Assembly: GCF_963576615.1 (NCBI RefSeq)
Contig: NC_088710.1
Coordinates: forward strand, 20,083,114 to 20,147,113
Source: Watersipora subatra
Taxonomy: Eukaryota; Bryozoa; Gymnolaemata; Cheilostomatida; Watersiporidae
Direction: 5' to 3'
DNA: 64,000 nt
Part shown: in pieces, positions 1-12,139 of the stretch
Position numbering within the stretch: position 1 is the stretch's first letter
Layout of the letters: each line of letters opens with the position of its first letter
Program-made: the position numbers and the translations under genes
The notes under the pieces: model-generated
Database searches by the model: none
The model's input: the letters and a program-made list of their open reading frames with translations, nothing else
What the model was told of the DNA's origin: nothing

Positions 1-616
1 AATCACGTTTGAATCTAGAGGTCAATGAGAAAGCCGTGCCCTCTGTTATCCCCTGTAGTAGTTGAGTATGGGAATCTTGTCTTTTTGTTCCAAAGTATTC
101 AGTGTATCGCTCAGCACAGTAGCCAGTATGCAATCCTTCTAAATAGTGTTTCCTAAATGATTAATTTACTTCCTTCCTTACGGATCTGGGTCCGTTTTCC
201 TTTATTACAGGCTAATATAATATAGTATTGGTAATGGCATCACTGGTTGACTTTTGGCTAATTGGTATAATTGAGTCACCAACTAACAGTTCCACATATT
301 TTAGCAGCAATTTGTTTACTTTAAGCTGTTTTTTTGTAAATATTTTTTAAACGGAAAAGAAAATTCCTTCAGTTATGTCAAAGAACAACTTCATTTATGA
401 TTGTTATTGCTGTTATTTTATAGATTGATGGTATGAGCTTTAATTCACTACATATTCTAGTATGTTTGATATAATTGTTCTTTTAATGGATCATTTTTGT
501 AACTAATAAACTGATTTGATAAGAAAGTGATTATTTAAATCTCATTTGTTGTTTATAACTCTTCAATGTTCTGCTTTTTCCCATCATCTCCTCTGCTTGT
601 CTTCACAGTCTTGCAT
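1..616. other. AT-rich stretch, no feature seen
   Basis: No convincing open frame, repeat or splice-bounded exon was seen here. It ends where the left arm of a foldback element begins. Confidence 0.5.
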
Positions 617-619
617 TAA

Positions 620-2495
620 AGATAAACTGACACAAAATTTTAGTAGGTTTTATCAGAAAGTATCAGTATTTCTCTATCATTTGAGATTATTTTTTATGTT
701 TGAGGTGAACTGACAGCCAGGGTGTTTCAAGATTAAAATCAACAAAACTTGATCATGGTTAAAACACTCAAATCAAGCGAAAGTGTGATTATGATATCTA
801 CAGTTGCAAACAGACTAACAGAATAGAGAGGGGTAACGCCACAACTTGAACACAATAGTCGATATCAACTATAGCAATGATATCAACTATAGCAATGATA
901 GCAACTATAGCTATGATATCAACTATAGCAATGATAGCAACTATAGCAATGATATCAACTATAGCAATGATAGCAACTATAGCAATGATATCAACTATAG
1001 CAATGATATCAACTATAGCAATGATAGCAACTATAGCAATGATATCAACTATAGCAATGATATCAACTATAGCAATGATAGCGACTATAGCAATGATATC
1101 AACTATAGCAATGATATCAACTATAGCAATGATATCAACTATAGCAATGATAGCAACTATAGCAATGATATCAACTATAGCAATGATATCAACTATAGCA
1201 ATAATATCAACTATAGCAATGATAGCAACTATAGCAATGATAGCAACTATAGCAATGATATCAACTATAGCAATGATAGCAACTATAGCAATGATAGCAA
1301 CTATAGCAATGACATCAACTAGAGCAATGATAGTAACTATAGCAATGATATCAACTATAGCAATAATATCAACTATAGCAATGATATCAACTATAGCAAT
1401 GATAGCAACTATAGCAATGATAGCAACTATAGCAATGATATCAACTATAGCAATGATAGCAACTATAGCAATGATAGCAACTATAGCAATGATAGCAACT
1501 ATAGCAATGATATCAACTATAGCAATGATAGCAACTATAGCAATGATAGCAACTATAGCAATGACATCAACTAGAGCAATGATAGCAACTATAGCAATGA
1601 TATCAACTATAGCAATGATATCAACTATAGCAATGATAGCAACTATAGCAATGATATCAACTATAGCAATGATATCAACTATAGCAATGATAGCAACTAT
1701 AGCAATGATAGCAACTATAGCAATGATATCAACTATAGCAATGATATCAACTATAGCAATGATAGCAACTATAGCAATGATATCAACTATAGCAATGATA
1801 TCAACTATAGCAATAATATCAACTATGGCAATGATATCAACTATAGCAATGATAGCAACTATAGCAATGATAGCAACTATAGCAATGATATCAACTATAG
1901 CAATGATAGCAACTATAGCAATGATAGCAACTATAGCAATGATAGCAACTATAGCAATGATATCAACTATAGCAATGATAGCAACTATAGCAATGATAGC
2001 AACTATAGCAATGACATCAACTAGAGCAATGATAGCAACTATAGCAATGATATCAACTATAGCAATGATATCAACTATAGCAATGATAGCAACTATAGCA
2101 ATGATAGCAACTATAGCAATGATAGCAACTATAGCAATGATATCAACTATAGCAATGATAGCAACTATAGCAATGATAGCAACTATAGCAATGACATCAA
2201 CTATAGCAATGATATCAACTATAGCAATGATATCAACTATAGCAATGATATCAACTATAGCAATGATATCAACTATAGCAATGATAGCAACTAAAGCAAT
2301 GATAGCAACGGGTGACATCATTATGGCACATATTTTGCTTTTAAGCTTTTTAACGGCAACCAAGTTTTGTAGATTTTAATCTTGAAACATCCTAGCAATC
2401 AGATCACTTCAAACACCAAAAACAACTAAAAAATGGAAAGATTCCAACACATTCTGATAAAATCTACCACCAAGTTGTGTAAGTTCATCTTCAAG
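620..2495. mobile_element. Foldback element, copy 1, with expanded core
   Basis: The two arms (about 620-860 and 2310-2495) are imperfect reverse complements. The left arm contains acaaaattttagtaggtttt and atcagaaagtat; the right arm contains their complements ending at ttgtgtaagttcatct. No transposase frame is present. Seven other copies or fragments lie at 11331, 12140, 21553, 28693, 31810, 47727 and 54030. The short core between the arms, one copy of an 18-bp motif in other members, is here replaced by a 1.45-kb tandem array. The class is inferred as a non-autonomous foldback or MITE-like DNA element; no target duplication could be fixed. Confidence 0.75.
861..2309. repeat. 18-bp minisatellite, about 80 units
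   Basis: The unit is gatatcaactatagcaat, with the main variant gatagc replacing gatatc and rarer gacatc and actaga variants. It sits exactly at the core of a foldback element. Because 18 is a multiple of 3 and the unit lacks stops in several frames, open frames of up to 521 codons appear on both strands; their products are pure 6-residue repeats and I do not regard them as genes. Segments 1341-1655 and 1791-2105 are almost identical, giving a 450-bp higher-order period. Confidence 0.97.
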
Positions 2496-2699
2496 GCTCA
2501 AAACTGTAAACATTGTTACTATGGCTACCAAAATGCTCTAGGCTTTGTTATTATGCCAAATGACGATTACCTGACTATGTTACTAATAAAAATTTGAAAA
2601 TTTAAAAGTTATTTGAAAATTTTAAAGCCAGTGAAACAAACTACTATTAACCTTAAAGCTAGCTGTGTGAATGGAGTTGAGCTACTCTTATCATAAATG

Positions 2700-3245
2700 T
2701 TGTATGTCTCGGCTTCGTGGAGTTACTCTATTCTATGGATATGTGATTCTATGGAGTTACTTCACTCTATAGATGCTTGACTCTATAGAGTTACTCTACT
2801 CTATGGATAATTGACTTCATGAAGTTACTCTACTCTATAGATGCTTTGATTCCATGGAGTTATTTTACTCTATGGATAGTTGAATCCATGGAGGTACTCT
2901 ACTCTATGGATACTTTGATTCCATGGAGTTACTTTACTCTACTCTATGGATAGTTGAATCCATAGAGGTACTCTACTCTATGGATACTTTGATTCCATGG
3001 AGTTACTTTACTCTACTCTATGGATAGTTGAATCCATGGAGGTACTCTACTCTATGGATACTTTGATTCCATGGAGTTACTTTATTTTATTCTATGGATA
3101 CTTGAATCTATAGAGTTGCTCTACTTTATGGACATTTGACTCCATGGAGTTACTCTATTCTATGGATACTTGAATCTATAGAGTTGCTCTACTTTATGGA
3201 CATTTGACTTCATGGAGTTACTCTACTCTATGAATATTTGACTCC
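2700..3245. repeat. Degenerate minisatellite with ctctatgga / tccatggag core
   Basis: About 14 degenerate units of roughly 35-42 bp alternate ctctactctatggat with tgattccatggagtt. Between about 2893 and 3115 a double unit of about 75 bp recurs three times almost unchanged. The core tccatgga is itself palindromic. Confidence 0.85.
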
Positions 3246-3249
3246 ACGG

Positions 3250-5050
3250 ATATGCATTTCGCTTGTTTTTATCATTATAGCGTAACTATTCTTACTCCTC
3301 CCCTATCACAAAATCAGGTCTTTTCAAACGTAATTCTGAACAGAAATCCTATGCAGTTATTGAGCCGATCGATTTACACCTAACACTTTCCTTCCTTCAC
3401 ATAAATTGACCATTACGATTACAATCGCTCAGGCATGTGCCAGAACTGCAATTTGCAATAAAAATATTTCAGAAATTTTTTGTTTCTATTTAGCACACTC
3501 AGTGGCGCTCATTAGTGTCGTACACCTCTGAGAAGTTCAATAATTGGAAGTACTGAATCTGTTTTTTAAAGAAAACATAGATATATGGAAGATATGTCTT
3601 CAACGATGAGATATAGTTCTGTATTCTTAGCTATTCAGTATGTGCGAGCATTTAGTTGTATAAATAGATGCCCCTGTCAATACTAGCTATGTCACAAAAA
3701 ATTAATTTATCGCTCTTGGCAATGCTAACTGTCCCACGAACCACCATTAAGCCACTATTAAATTCTCAGCGTGCTGCGTGAATGACGCAGAGCTATTGTT
3801 ACTACATAAGGTTAAATGTTATTGTTAAAATTAAGGTTATCGTAATACATAACATATTCATTTTTCGATATTTTTCTACGACCAGCCACTTTGTCTTTCA
3901 AGCAACCTTATTTTATTACAGCTAAGGGCAGATTTGTACTCCAATAAAATTACTCTCAGAGTAACGGGCCTGATAAATTAGGCTGAACTTTCTCAGAACT
4001 AGCTAAAAGTTTACTATTATGAAAGACTATAGTGGTTGGCTATTTTTTGGTACCACTATTCTCTCAGTACAGCAATGAGAACTCAGAAGAGAAGTTTATT
4101 CGAAAATGGGAGTAGGATTATAATAAACCAGAAAGTGGGACTGGGAACTAATAAACATTGAATTGATTCACAATTTCAAAAATGATGACTGTTTCTTGTG
4201 GAACATAATATCTTTCATGGTTATAGTCTAAGTATTTGTTAGTAAGTTGAGCTAGAAACCTGTTCAAAGACAGCCAATGTGATTCCTTAGCCTTCTAAAA
4301 TAGGCCTTTTCACATGGTCACCCAATAGCACATGCGTGCGGCTCATGTAGCTATAGTAAATGAGTGCAGTGAGTCATGCTATTAGTGGACATAATGAAAT
4401 AGAAAACCGTGGAACTATATTTAGTACGTAACGGTTTATTATATAGGCCGGTTTCTCTTTTTTATTTATATCATTTTGAATATAGAAACCCTTTAACAAC
4501 CTCTAATCAACAACTTTGAATCCTTCGCCGAGTTCACACAACTGCCAATAGCCTAGTTATTCAAACCTGCTGAGTTATGTCACAGACATGTTTGAATTAT
4601 ATTTGTGCCAATCAACAGTACAATCAACTGCAATCAGCAGTAAAGTTATAAATAAACAGGATGAATGCTAGCTGCACTGAAAATCAGATTACCCTCAACA
4701 ACGCCAGCTATTAAAGAATTGGCTGCCAGCCCTTTAGTTGTAGTCTGCTGATCGCAAAAACAGCTAAACTAATTCAATTGTTTTTTTAAAATGAAGCTTA
4801 CTTTTTTTGCCAAATTTTTGTAGATTTTATCGCTACATTAAGCTGTTTTTGGCTTCTCCTTGCATAGAGAAGTCAATGTTTTGGTTAGGCGTTGAGCAGA
4901 CAACTCCCGCCTGCATGTGAAAAAGCTGCACATATAAGAGTTGAGCAGACAACTACAAACTAAGTAGGATGAGTCTAACTGTATTTTTAAACTACTTTGT
5001 TAGCAGCTAACCAGTTTGCTACACTTCTTACAGACAAATGAGTGATCGCT
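3250..5050. other. AT-rich stretch, no gene seen
   Basis: No supported exon. The only small feature is a direct repeat gttgagcagacaact at about 4891 and 4941. Confidence 0.45.
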
Positions 5051-5150
5051 CACTCTATCAACAATATTATTATTATTGTTAGTGTAAAGGTTTTTCTTCA
5101 CAGCCGTGTGGTGGTGAATGACTGGTTTTAGTCCGTGTTGAGTCCGGACC

Positions 5151-5850
5151 TTAATAGAAAGCCAAAGGATCCAACATCTTCCTCAATTTTACTAAAAGAA
5201 GACCTTCCTCAATATGTGAGCTGTTCCTAAGATGGCTGTCTTCTGTAGTCTCAAAAGACATGTTCACTCCCACCTCCGCCAAGTATGCTACATGCCTCAT
5301 TAATATTGTTCCGAGTGCACCAATTAATATAAGTATCACTTCGGTCTTCACCTTCCACAGTTTGTTTATCTCGAACCCAAGCTTTTTTGTATTTAGCAAT
5401 CTTCTCATCTTCCTTCTGTACTACCCTTGTGTCTCCAGGAATTGCTATGTCTATGACCTGACACTGTTTGGTTTCTTTGTTTATTAGTATCAGGTCTAGT
5501 CTTCTAGCTTCAATAACCTTGTCTGTCTGCACATTGAAGTCCCATAGCAGCCTCACGTTCTCATTCTCCAATACAGCTTCTGCACGGTGGTCGTACCATT
5601 TTTCTGTGTGGGGCAACTCATATTTCTTGCATATGCTCCAGTGAACTGCACTGGCCACTTTGTCATGCCGCCCTTTATATGCTGTCTGTGCTATCTTACT
5701 GCATTCGCTGACTATGTGGGACACTGTTTCATCTTTCTGCTTGCACAATCTGAACTTCGGATCATTTGTTGATTTTTCTATCTTGGCCTTCCTATAGTTG
5801 GTTCTTAATGCTTGATCCTGGGCAGCAATGATCAGGCTTTCAGTCTCTCG
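5151..5850 (-). pseudogene. LINE 3' end: R2-type endonuclease domain, broken
   Basis: On the - strand the frame from about 5850 reads ETESLIIAAQDQALR, then a zinc-knuckle-like C-x8-H-x4-C, then KGRHDKV, LLWDFNVQTDKVIEARR and CQVIDIAIPGD. This order (CCHC, RHD, then PD...D) is that of the restriction-like endonuclease at the C terminus of R2/NeSL-type non-LTR retrotransposons. It is decayed: the first Cys of the knuckle reads Phe, the expected ARRPD reads ARRLD, and a frameshift near 5390 moves the rest (LWKVKTEVILILIGALG) into another frame ending near 5151. There is no reverse transcriptase upstream, so the copy is 5'-truncated. Short ATT/AAT microsatellites border both ends (about 5059-5085 and 5850-5870); the left one would be the 3' tail. 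It is not expected to be functional. Confidence 0.88.
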
Positions 5851-5869
5851 TTATTGTTATTATTATTAT

Positions 5870-6660
5870 TGGAAAACTGGTAACAAAGTACAAATAAGCT
5901 AGCACTTTTGTACTTTGACCAATTCAGGTGATAAATTCGATAAGATTGGTAGCTGATCCTCACCTATCAACTCTCCAGTTCTCTTGACTGATGTTATAAA
6001 GTTGAGAATTCAGCAACTGAGTCAATGTCTGGAAGAGCTCACATATTAATCAAACTAACCAGGGTTTGTGATAGGGTGTCACAGAGGTTTGAACTAATGC
6101 CCAATGTCAGTAGATGAATATCTGTAGTGATTTTAATAACAAAGAACGTTTTATTTCCAATTGAAAAATCGTTAACAAACATTCCTGTCTTCAGAATTTA
6201 ACATTTTCCCTGACTTTCTATTGCTTTTTTGCGTCATTCCAAAATGAATAAACAGCATGGTTAAGGCAGCAATGACTAAATAATGCGACAATTAAACTCA
6301 CTAAGTTTAAACTGATACTAAAGCCTCATGTATATATGTTGGCATGCTACCATGCTAACAGCTTGCTATCAGACCATGCGTCTGTGTTGCCATGCTATAA
6401 TACTGCTAGGTAGAAATTTTTCTAGGTAGCCATGCTCATATGTCAACAAGTACGAGCTAGGTTAGTGCTTCAAGGAAAAGAATTTGGCATGGTTGAAACT
6501 CTTCATTTGATATCTATTAGGATTAAGTTCTTTTGCTTGCTCTCCCAAACTGAAGCCGCAAGTTGGGTATGGTTGCCGTGGCAGGACAGAAAAATCTTCA
6601 AGAAAATATGTCACATGCATAATTGCTAAAGTGTATAGGTTTTTGAAGATCTTAAGGTTT
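5870..6660. other. AT-rich stretch, no gene seen
   Basis: Nothing supported. Around 6330-6440 the sequence has degenerate atgct/atgtt words resembling the array at 14050-14525. Confidence 0.4.
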
Positions 6661-6661
6661 G

Positions 6662-6805
6662 CTCGGAAAGTCTGTTCTGCTAGTAATGTCATCATGTTCG
6701 TCAGTCTGTTCTGCTAGTAATGTCACCACGTTATTCAGTCTGTTCTATGAGTAATGTCACCATGTTATTCAGTCTGTTCTACTAGTAATGTCACCACGTT
6801 ATTCA
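6662..6805. repeat. Four-copy 34-36-bp tandem repeat
   Basis: Units begin tcagtctgttct and continue with tagtaatgtcaccacgttat. There are four copies with a few substitutions. Confidence 0.9.
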
Positions 6806-7017
6806 AAAAGTGCAAAGAAATTTGAATCATAATAACGTGAATAATGTGTTTTTTTATATGCTACCTTACAATGGTGTACTCCAGGTGCAACCAACACAAG
6901 CAGCACCTAGTATAAAGTACTACTTATTTTATAATATGACAGGCAGCATAGCCAAGAGTGCTTAGTTTCAATACTCTCATTACCACCTGCTATTCCTACC
7001 AGGGGCCTACCAGGGGC

Positions 7018-7151
7018 TAGCCTGTCTTAAAAACTGTTGTTTTTGCGGAGTTATCCCTCTGTCGAGTGGGAGAGCAACACAACTGTTGTGTTGCTCGCTT
7101 GCTCGACGGGGGAACAACTCCGCAAAAACAACAGTTTGTCAAGACAGGCTA
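7018..7151. repeat. Long near-perfect hairpin, about 65-bp arms
   Basis: The left arm starts tagcctgtctt and the right arm ends aagacaggcta. Both arms share ctgttgtttttgcggagtt and gagcaacacaac, with almost no loop. The sequence ccagggg lies directly outside both ends (preceding 7017 and from 7153) and could be a target duplication, which would make this a small foldback transposon. Confidence 0.9.
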
Positions 7152-7154
7152 ACC

Positions 7155-8490
7155 AGGGGCCTACCAGTGCGACCAACTGTGTTAATTATTTGCAAAGCAG
7201 AACTCATGGTATCCATCAACGTCGTTTGAGATTAACCTAATCTGTATAATAAGCCATTCTTTTCAAAAAGATCTATCTTAGTTATTAGTTATATTTTTAA
7301 TTATGGTGCTGCTTTGTAAAACATAATACAGGGTAGTTGAATGACCTTGAAGGTATGCAAATTGCTGTCAATCTTCCTTGACCAGGTTTATCTGCCCATC
7401 ACAAGAAGGGGGTAACTCCAGTATTGTTATTTACTCTCTCAATATACTGAATGTTACTACTACATGTATATAGGTAGATTGCTTAGACAGGAATAAGGAG
7501 CATTAATGTAATTTTGTGTTTGGGAGTTGTCATTTCTTAACAATTATTATGATATAGTACATTACTAAATAAATGCAGGAATTAATTGTGTCTTCATTTT
7601 GATATGCCATAAATAGTATCCAACTGTGTAGATTTCTAAGATGTTACCAATTTTATCAATATCCATTCTAACTGGGATTTTTTTTTCGTAAAAGCCAGGT
7701 GTTCAAAGTAATGGTGGCTATCTTGATTTGAGATTTTTCGCCTTTTTAGCATAATGAATCCAACAGATCATTAATTTTATAAGTTCTTTCACTGATTGTA
7801 AACGATTTAATGTGCTTAAACCTTATTGGTTTATTGCACCGAACCAGACTGCTAAACATTTGCTATGATACACCCCATATCTGCACATTTTCCTATTTGA
7901 TAAGAGCCCTATATATACAAAATAATCAAAAACCTTGTTTAAAGTACAGAATGTTTTGATTAATAATAAAATAACACATTTATCATTATTCTGGAAGCTT
8001 AACTAGAATGCTATATTTAGCTTTTTCATATCTGCTAGAGAGCTACTCATATAACATACAGTATGTAACTATTACTCACTACAAACTCTTAATAAAGAAG
8101 TAATTTCCATCTTTTTGTTGCCAATGTAATGCTGATATTGCTCAAAAATCTGTTAGAAATTGCTTCATCTTGCTGATATTTTGGTTGCTGTTCCAAAACT
8201 GTGGCTGTTTTTACTCATGATGTCAATGAAGTACTCGAAGCTAGTTTTGATCCGCCAGTGTCATTGTAAATAATGCAAAAGAAATGAAAACATTTTCTTA
8301 ATTTACAGAAAATTTAGTTTACTTCAAAATGACCAAAAGCCACCCAAACATCCCTTTTGGCTTAGTGTGACTTAATTTATGATCATTAATCTTACTACAC
8401 AACATGAGGAGAACCTTTCGTGTTCCAAGCTCTCTATAGTTCTATCTTCTCATTTTAGCCATGTGACTGAGTATAACTCAGTCTTTAATA
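7155..8490. other. AT-rich stretch, no gene seen
   Basis: No supported exon or repeat was found here. Confidence 0.4.
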
Positions 8491-8492
8491 TT

Positions 8493-9380
8493 GAAAGGTT
8501 GACATGCAACAAAATTCACATTACAGTTATTTGGTATCAAAAGATTCACCATGTCTTATTCTGCTGTTATAGGTGCAAAATATGTGAAAATGTGATTACT
8601 AGCTCTTAAAAGTTCAAAAACGAACAGTTAATGAAAGCCATCACGAAAACTTTGTAGATTGGAATCCCTTTCCAAAGGCTCAAATGTAGCTAAACACGAT
8701 GGCTTCTGTTTACACTTTCATGCAACCTTATTTGTCAAAATATTTTCACAAACATACTTCACGCATTCAATAAAACCATGTCTATTGTCCTTACACGTCT
8801 ATTTCATCATCATTGCAATGCTGTTACATTGAGCACTGATATTTCAAAACCTATCGTAAAAATGAGTTTAATTTTTTAACTTGAGCTCGAAGGAGTGCAT
8901 ATCAATGTCTGATAAACATGAGGAGCCTGTTGGTCACCTGTGATAGTCAAAATATGGCAGGAAATATGAGTCACATGATCAGATTACGACTAGATGATTA
9001 GACCAGGCTGGAACAAAACTGTTAAGTAGTGAACATTTATATTTGATACGGTGCTTTTTGGTAGAACCCGAAGTGTTCGTCATAAACTAGTGCTATGAGA
9101 CGTTTTATATTGAGCTGTTTATTGGCCTTTAATTTCACCTGATAACATCTAATGTCAAAACAATAACCACAATGTTTGAGTGCGTCATTAAAATAAAGAT
9201 ATTCCAAAGTAAGGCGGTTTCATGATGGCTGCGATTAACTGTTCAGTTTTTAGCTTTTAAGAGCTTGTAATTACATTTCCATATATTTTGCACCCACAAC
9301 ACAGCAGAATAAGACATGGTGAATCTTTTGATACCAAATAACTGTGATGTGAATTTTGTTGCAAGTAAACCTTTAAAGGT
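8493..9380. mobile_element. Foldback element, second family
   Basis: Positions 8493-8665 and 9220-9380 are imperfect reverse complements. Shared words are caaaattcaca, cagttatttggtatcaaaag, attcaccatgtcttattctg, ggtgcaaaatat and gaacagttaat. The interior of about 550 bp has no coding frame. The 12-bp array at 9408 begins right outside the right arm. Confidence 0.8.
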
Positions 9381-9407
9381 TTCGCACCATTATAATGTTA
9401 GTGACCA

Positions 9408-9736
9408 TGTCATACTGCATGTCATACTGCATGTCATACTGCATGTCATACTGCATGTCATACTGCATGTCATACTGCATGTCATACTGCATGTCATACT
9501 GCATGTCATACTGCATGTCATACTGCATGTCATACTGCATGTCATACTGCATGTCATACTGCATGTCATACTGCATGTCATACTGCATGTCATACTGCAT
9601 GTCATACTGCATGTCATACTGCATGTCATACGGCATGTTATACTGCATGTCATACTGCATGTCATACTTCATGTCATACTGCATGTCATACTGCATGTCA
9701 TACTGCATGTCATACTGCATGTCATACTGCATGTCT
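9408..9736. repeat. 12-bp minisatellite (catgtcatactg)n, about 27 units
   Basis: Nearly homogeneous array with a handful of point variants. It produces open frames on both strands (for example VILH and MQYD repeats) that are repeat artefacts. Confidence 0.97.
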
Positions 9737-9959
9737 TTCATTCATAGTTTATGAGCAAATGTAAACACCAGATAGGAAAACATAAAATATAATTTAGGAA
9801 CATAAAAACAAATATAAAACAAGAGAAGCACAGATAATATTATTGTTTTTTAACTTCTTAAGTCAACCAATTTAGACACAAACAGATGGCAAGATAAGGG
9901 AGAACACAGAGTTGCATGAAAGTCAGTGAAAAGCCTAAACTATAAGACGGTCATTGTCA

Positions 9960-10490
9960 AAATGACCGACTGGGAGAGCGAGAGAGGAAAGAATGAGGAG
10001 ATAAAGAGAAGAGAGAGGAGAATTAGGAGAGAGAGGGAGAGAGAGATGGAGACGGAGACGGAGACGGAGACGGAGACGGAGACGGAGACGGAGACGGAGA
10101 CGGAGACGGAGACGGAGACGGAGACGGAGACGGAGACGGAGACGGAGACGGAGACGGAGAGAGAAAGAGAGGGAAAGAAAGAGAGAGAAGAGATAGGAAG
10201 GATAGAAGAGAGAGAAAGAGAGAGAGAAGAAATAGGAAGGATAGAAGAGAGAGAAAGAGAGAGAGGGAGAGAGGGAGAGAGGGAGAGAGGGAGAGAGGGA
10301 GAGAGGGAGAGAGGGAGAGAGGGAGAGAGGGAGAGAGGGAGAGAGGGAGAGAGGGAGAGAGGGAGAGAGGGAGAGAGGGAGAGAGGGAGAGAGGGAGAGA
10401 GGGAGAGAGGGAGCGAGGGAGAGAGGGAGAGAGGGAGAGAGGGAGAGAGGGAGAGAGAAAAAGAGATAGGAGGGATAAAAGAGGGAGGGG
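9960..10490 (+). repeat. 530-bp polypurine tract: (ggagac)n and (gggagaga)n
   Basis: The + strand is almost pure G/A apart from the C of the hexamer. (ggagac)n runs from about 10048 to 10160, an irregular gagaaagaga block follows, then (gggagaga)n from about 10262 to 10455. The open frames on both strands (ETETET, REGERERG) are repeat artefacts. Confidence 0.96.
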
Positions 10491-10747
10491 GCCACTACTA
10501 CTTTAGGAATATGAAATTCTAGTAGTAACTGACTGTGTTGTTCTTTTCATAATTATGAAGTTCATTTAAAGCTGTAGACAATGAGTTTAAACTATTAAAT
10601 GAGCTCCATAACAAAGATAACAAAAAATAATTTATTTACATCAACTTTACTAATATTAAAATCTCAAGTTCTGACATAAAGATTCAGACCAAAGTAACAC
10701 TAGCAGTAAGCATGGCATAGTTCTGCTTTTCTCTTATTATCAATCAG

Positions 10748-10920
10748 ATAGCCCCCGGTTGGGTGTTTAAGATGCTGGTTCTTCAGAATCAGGTGTTTCA
10801 AAATCAAATATTGATAGCAACCTGTTGGAAGGCAAGGAGCAAATGCACAAGAACTTTGGACAAAATTGACCAGAAAGTGAGGAAGCACATAACACTTACA
10901 AACATACACACAATGTCAAA
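10748..10920 (+). repeat. Dispersed repeat (same family as 55545-55720)
   Basis: Shares an ordered series of words with 55545-55720: tgggtgt, aggctggttct-like, gatcaaatatt-like, aaccaggtggaag-like, aaaattgaccag-like and acacaatg-caaag. The class is unknown. Confidence 0.65.
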
Positions 10921-11029
10921 GGGAGGTTTATCAATAGACATACCAGCATTAAAACTGCTGTAATTTTGACGGTGGTTATAATAAGAAATGATGGTATGGT
11001 AGACTTTTCTACATTATGTATATGTGTAT

Positions 11030-11285
11030 AATGTAGAAAATATATATATATATAAAATATATATACATATATGTATATATATACACATTTATTGTGTATA
11101 TATGTATGCATACACGTATATATACATATATATATAATATATATGAAGTATATATATACTTTATATGTATAAAGTATATATATATAATTTTATATATATA
11201 TAAAAGGTAAAAGTGGAGCTTTTACATATTTTAGCTCTGATTTATTATGGAACACTCTGTAACAAATTGTGCAGCATCCACTTTA

Positions 11286-11331
<46 letters not shown>
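11030..11331. repeat. AT microsatellites
   Basis: Complex (atatac)n/(at)n runs at 11030-11205 and an (at)n run at about 11288-11331 that abuts the next foldback copy. Confidence 0.95.
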
Positions 11332-11332
<1 letters not shown>

Positions 11333-11745
11333 ATATTTTTCTATCATTTGCGATTGATTTTGATGTTGGAGGTAATCTGACTACCAGAATAGTTCAAGAT
11401 TTAATTCTACAAAACATGGTCGCTGTTGAAATGCTCAGAAGAAAAATATGTGCTGAAATGATGTCACTAGTTGTTATCGTTGCTATAGTTGATATCGGTT
11501 ATTGTGTTCAAGTTGAAGTGTTACGCATTTCTATTCTAGCTGCTTCTTTGCAACTAAAAGCTATTAAAATTAGCATCATCATCACATTTACACTTGATGT
11601 GAGAGTTTTAAAAGCGATCAAGTTTTGTTGAGTTCAATCTTTGGACATCCTGGTGGTCAGATCACCTCAAACATCAAAAACAGAAAAGCGATAGAAAAAT
11701 ATCGATACTTTCTGATAAAATCTACTAAAATTTAGTGGAAGTTTT
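11331..11745. mobile_element. Foldback element, copy 2, unexpanded core
   Basis: The core at about 11473-11496 reads gttgctatagttgatatc, the reverse complement of a single unit of the 861-2309 array. It is flanked by the same sequences that flank that array (gatgtcac... and ...tgtgttcaag). The outer left arm is replaced by the (at)n run. This copy shows the ancestral state from which the minisatellite arose. Confidence 0.8.
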
Positions 11746-11989
11746 TTTTTGAACCGGTTGTATGCATGTCTCATCAAACTCTACTTTGTGAACCAGAGGT
11801 TATCTGTCAGAAAAGTGCAGCTCAAGTGGTAGCTGCAAATTATGAGCTTTATTATAATCCCTTTTCATGCTTTAATTCTATGATCCTCTTAACTCTGTAC
11901 ATAGTGAGTCAATTTCAGCCCTTATTATCTGTTGACATTTGTTTGAATCAGAAAGTAAATATGGGAAAGAAGGAATTTTGCTGCGAATT

Positions 11990-12115
11990 ACACAAATAGA
12001 TGGGTTGTGGACTCACAGTTGCAAGGCATGCAGTTCAAACCCCATTCCTGATGGTGGAGCTTGGCGCTTCTTACCTACATTCAGACAATTGCACGCGATT
12101 AGTAAAATTTCACTT
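11990..12115 (+). repeat. tRNA-like SINE fragment
   Basis: A B-box-like gttcaaacccc follows ctcacagttgcaagg at a tRNA-like distance. No foldable complete tRNA was found. Confidence 0.35.
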
Positions 12116-12139
12116 TTAGTGTTAATTTACTGGAGGGTG

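Noticed and set aside
798..2363. Open frames of 158-521 codons on both strands
   Set aside because: They consist of one 6-residue motif repeated through an 18-bp minisatellite; no unique coding sequence or splice context.
9316..9754. Overlapping frames of 91-143 codons
   Set aside because: Products of the 12-bp array.
9926..10522. Frames of 198 and 186 codons (ETET/REGER and PLSLS)
   Set aside because: Products of the purine tract on either strand.
11269..11631. 120-codon + strand frame
   Set aside because: Spans an (at)n run and a non-coding foldback element.
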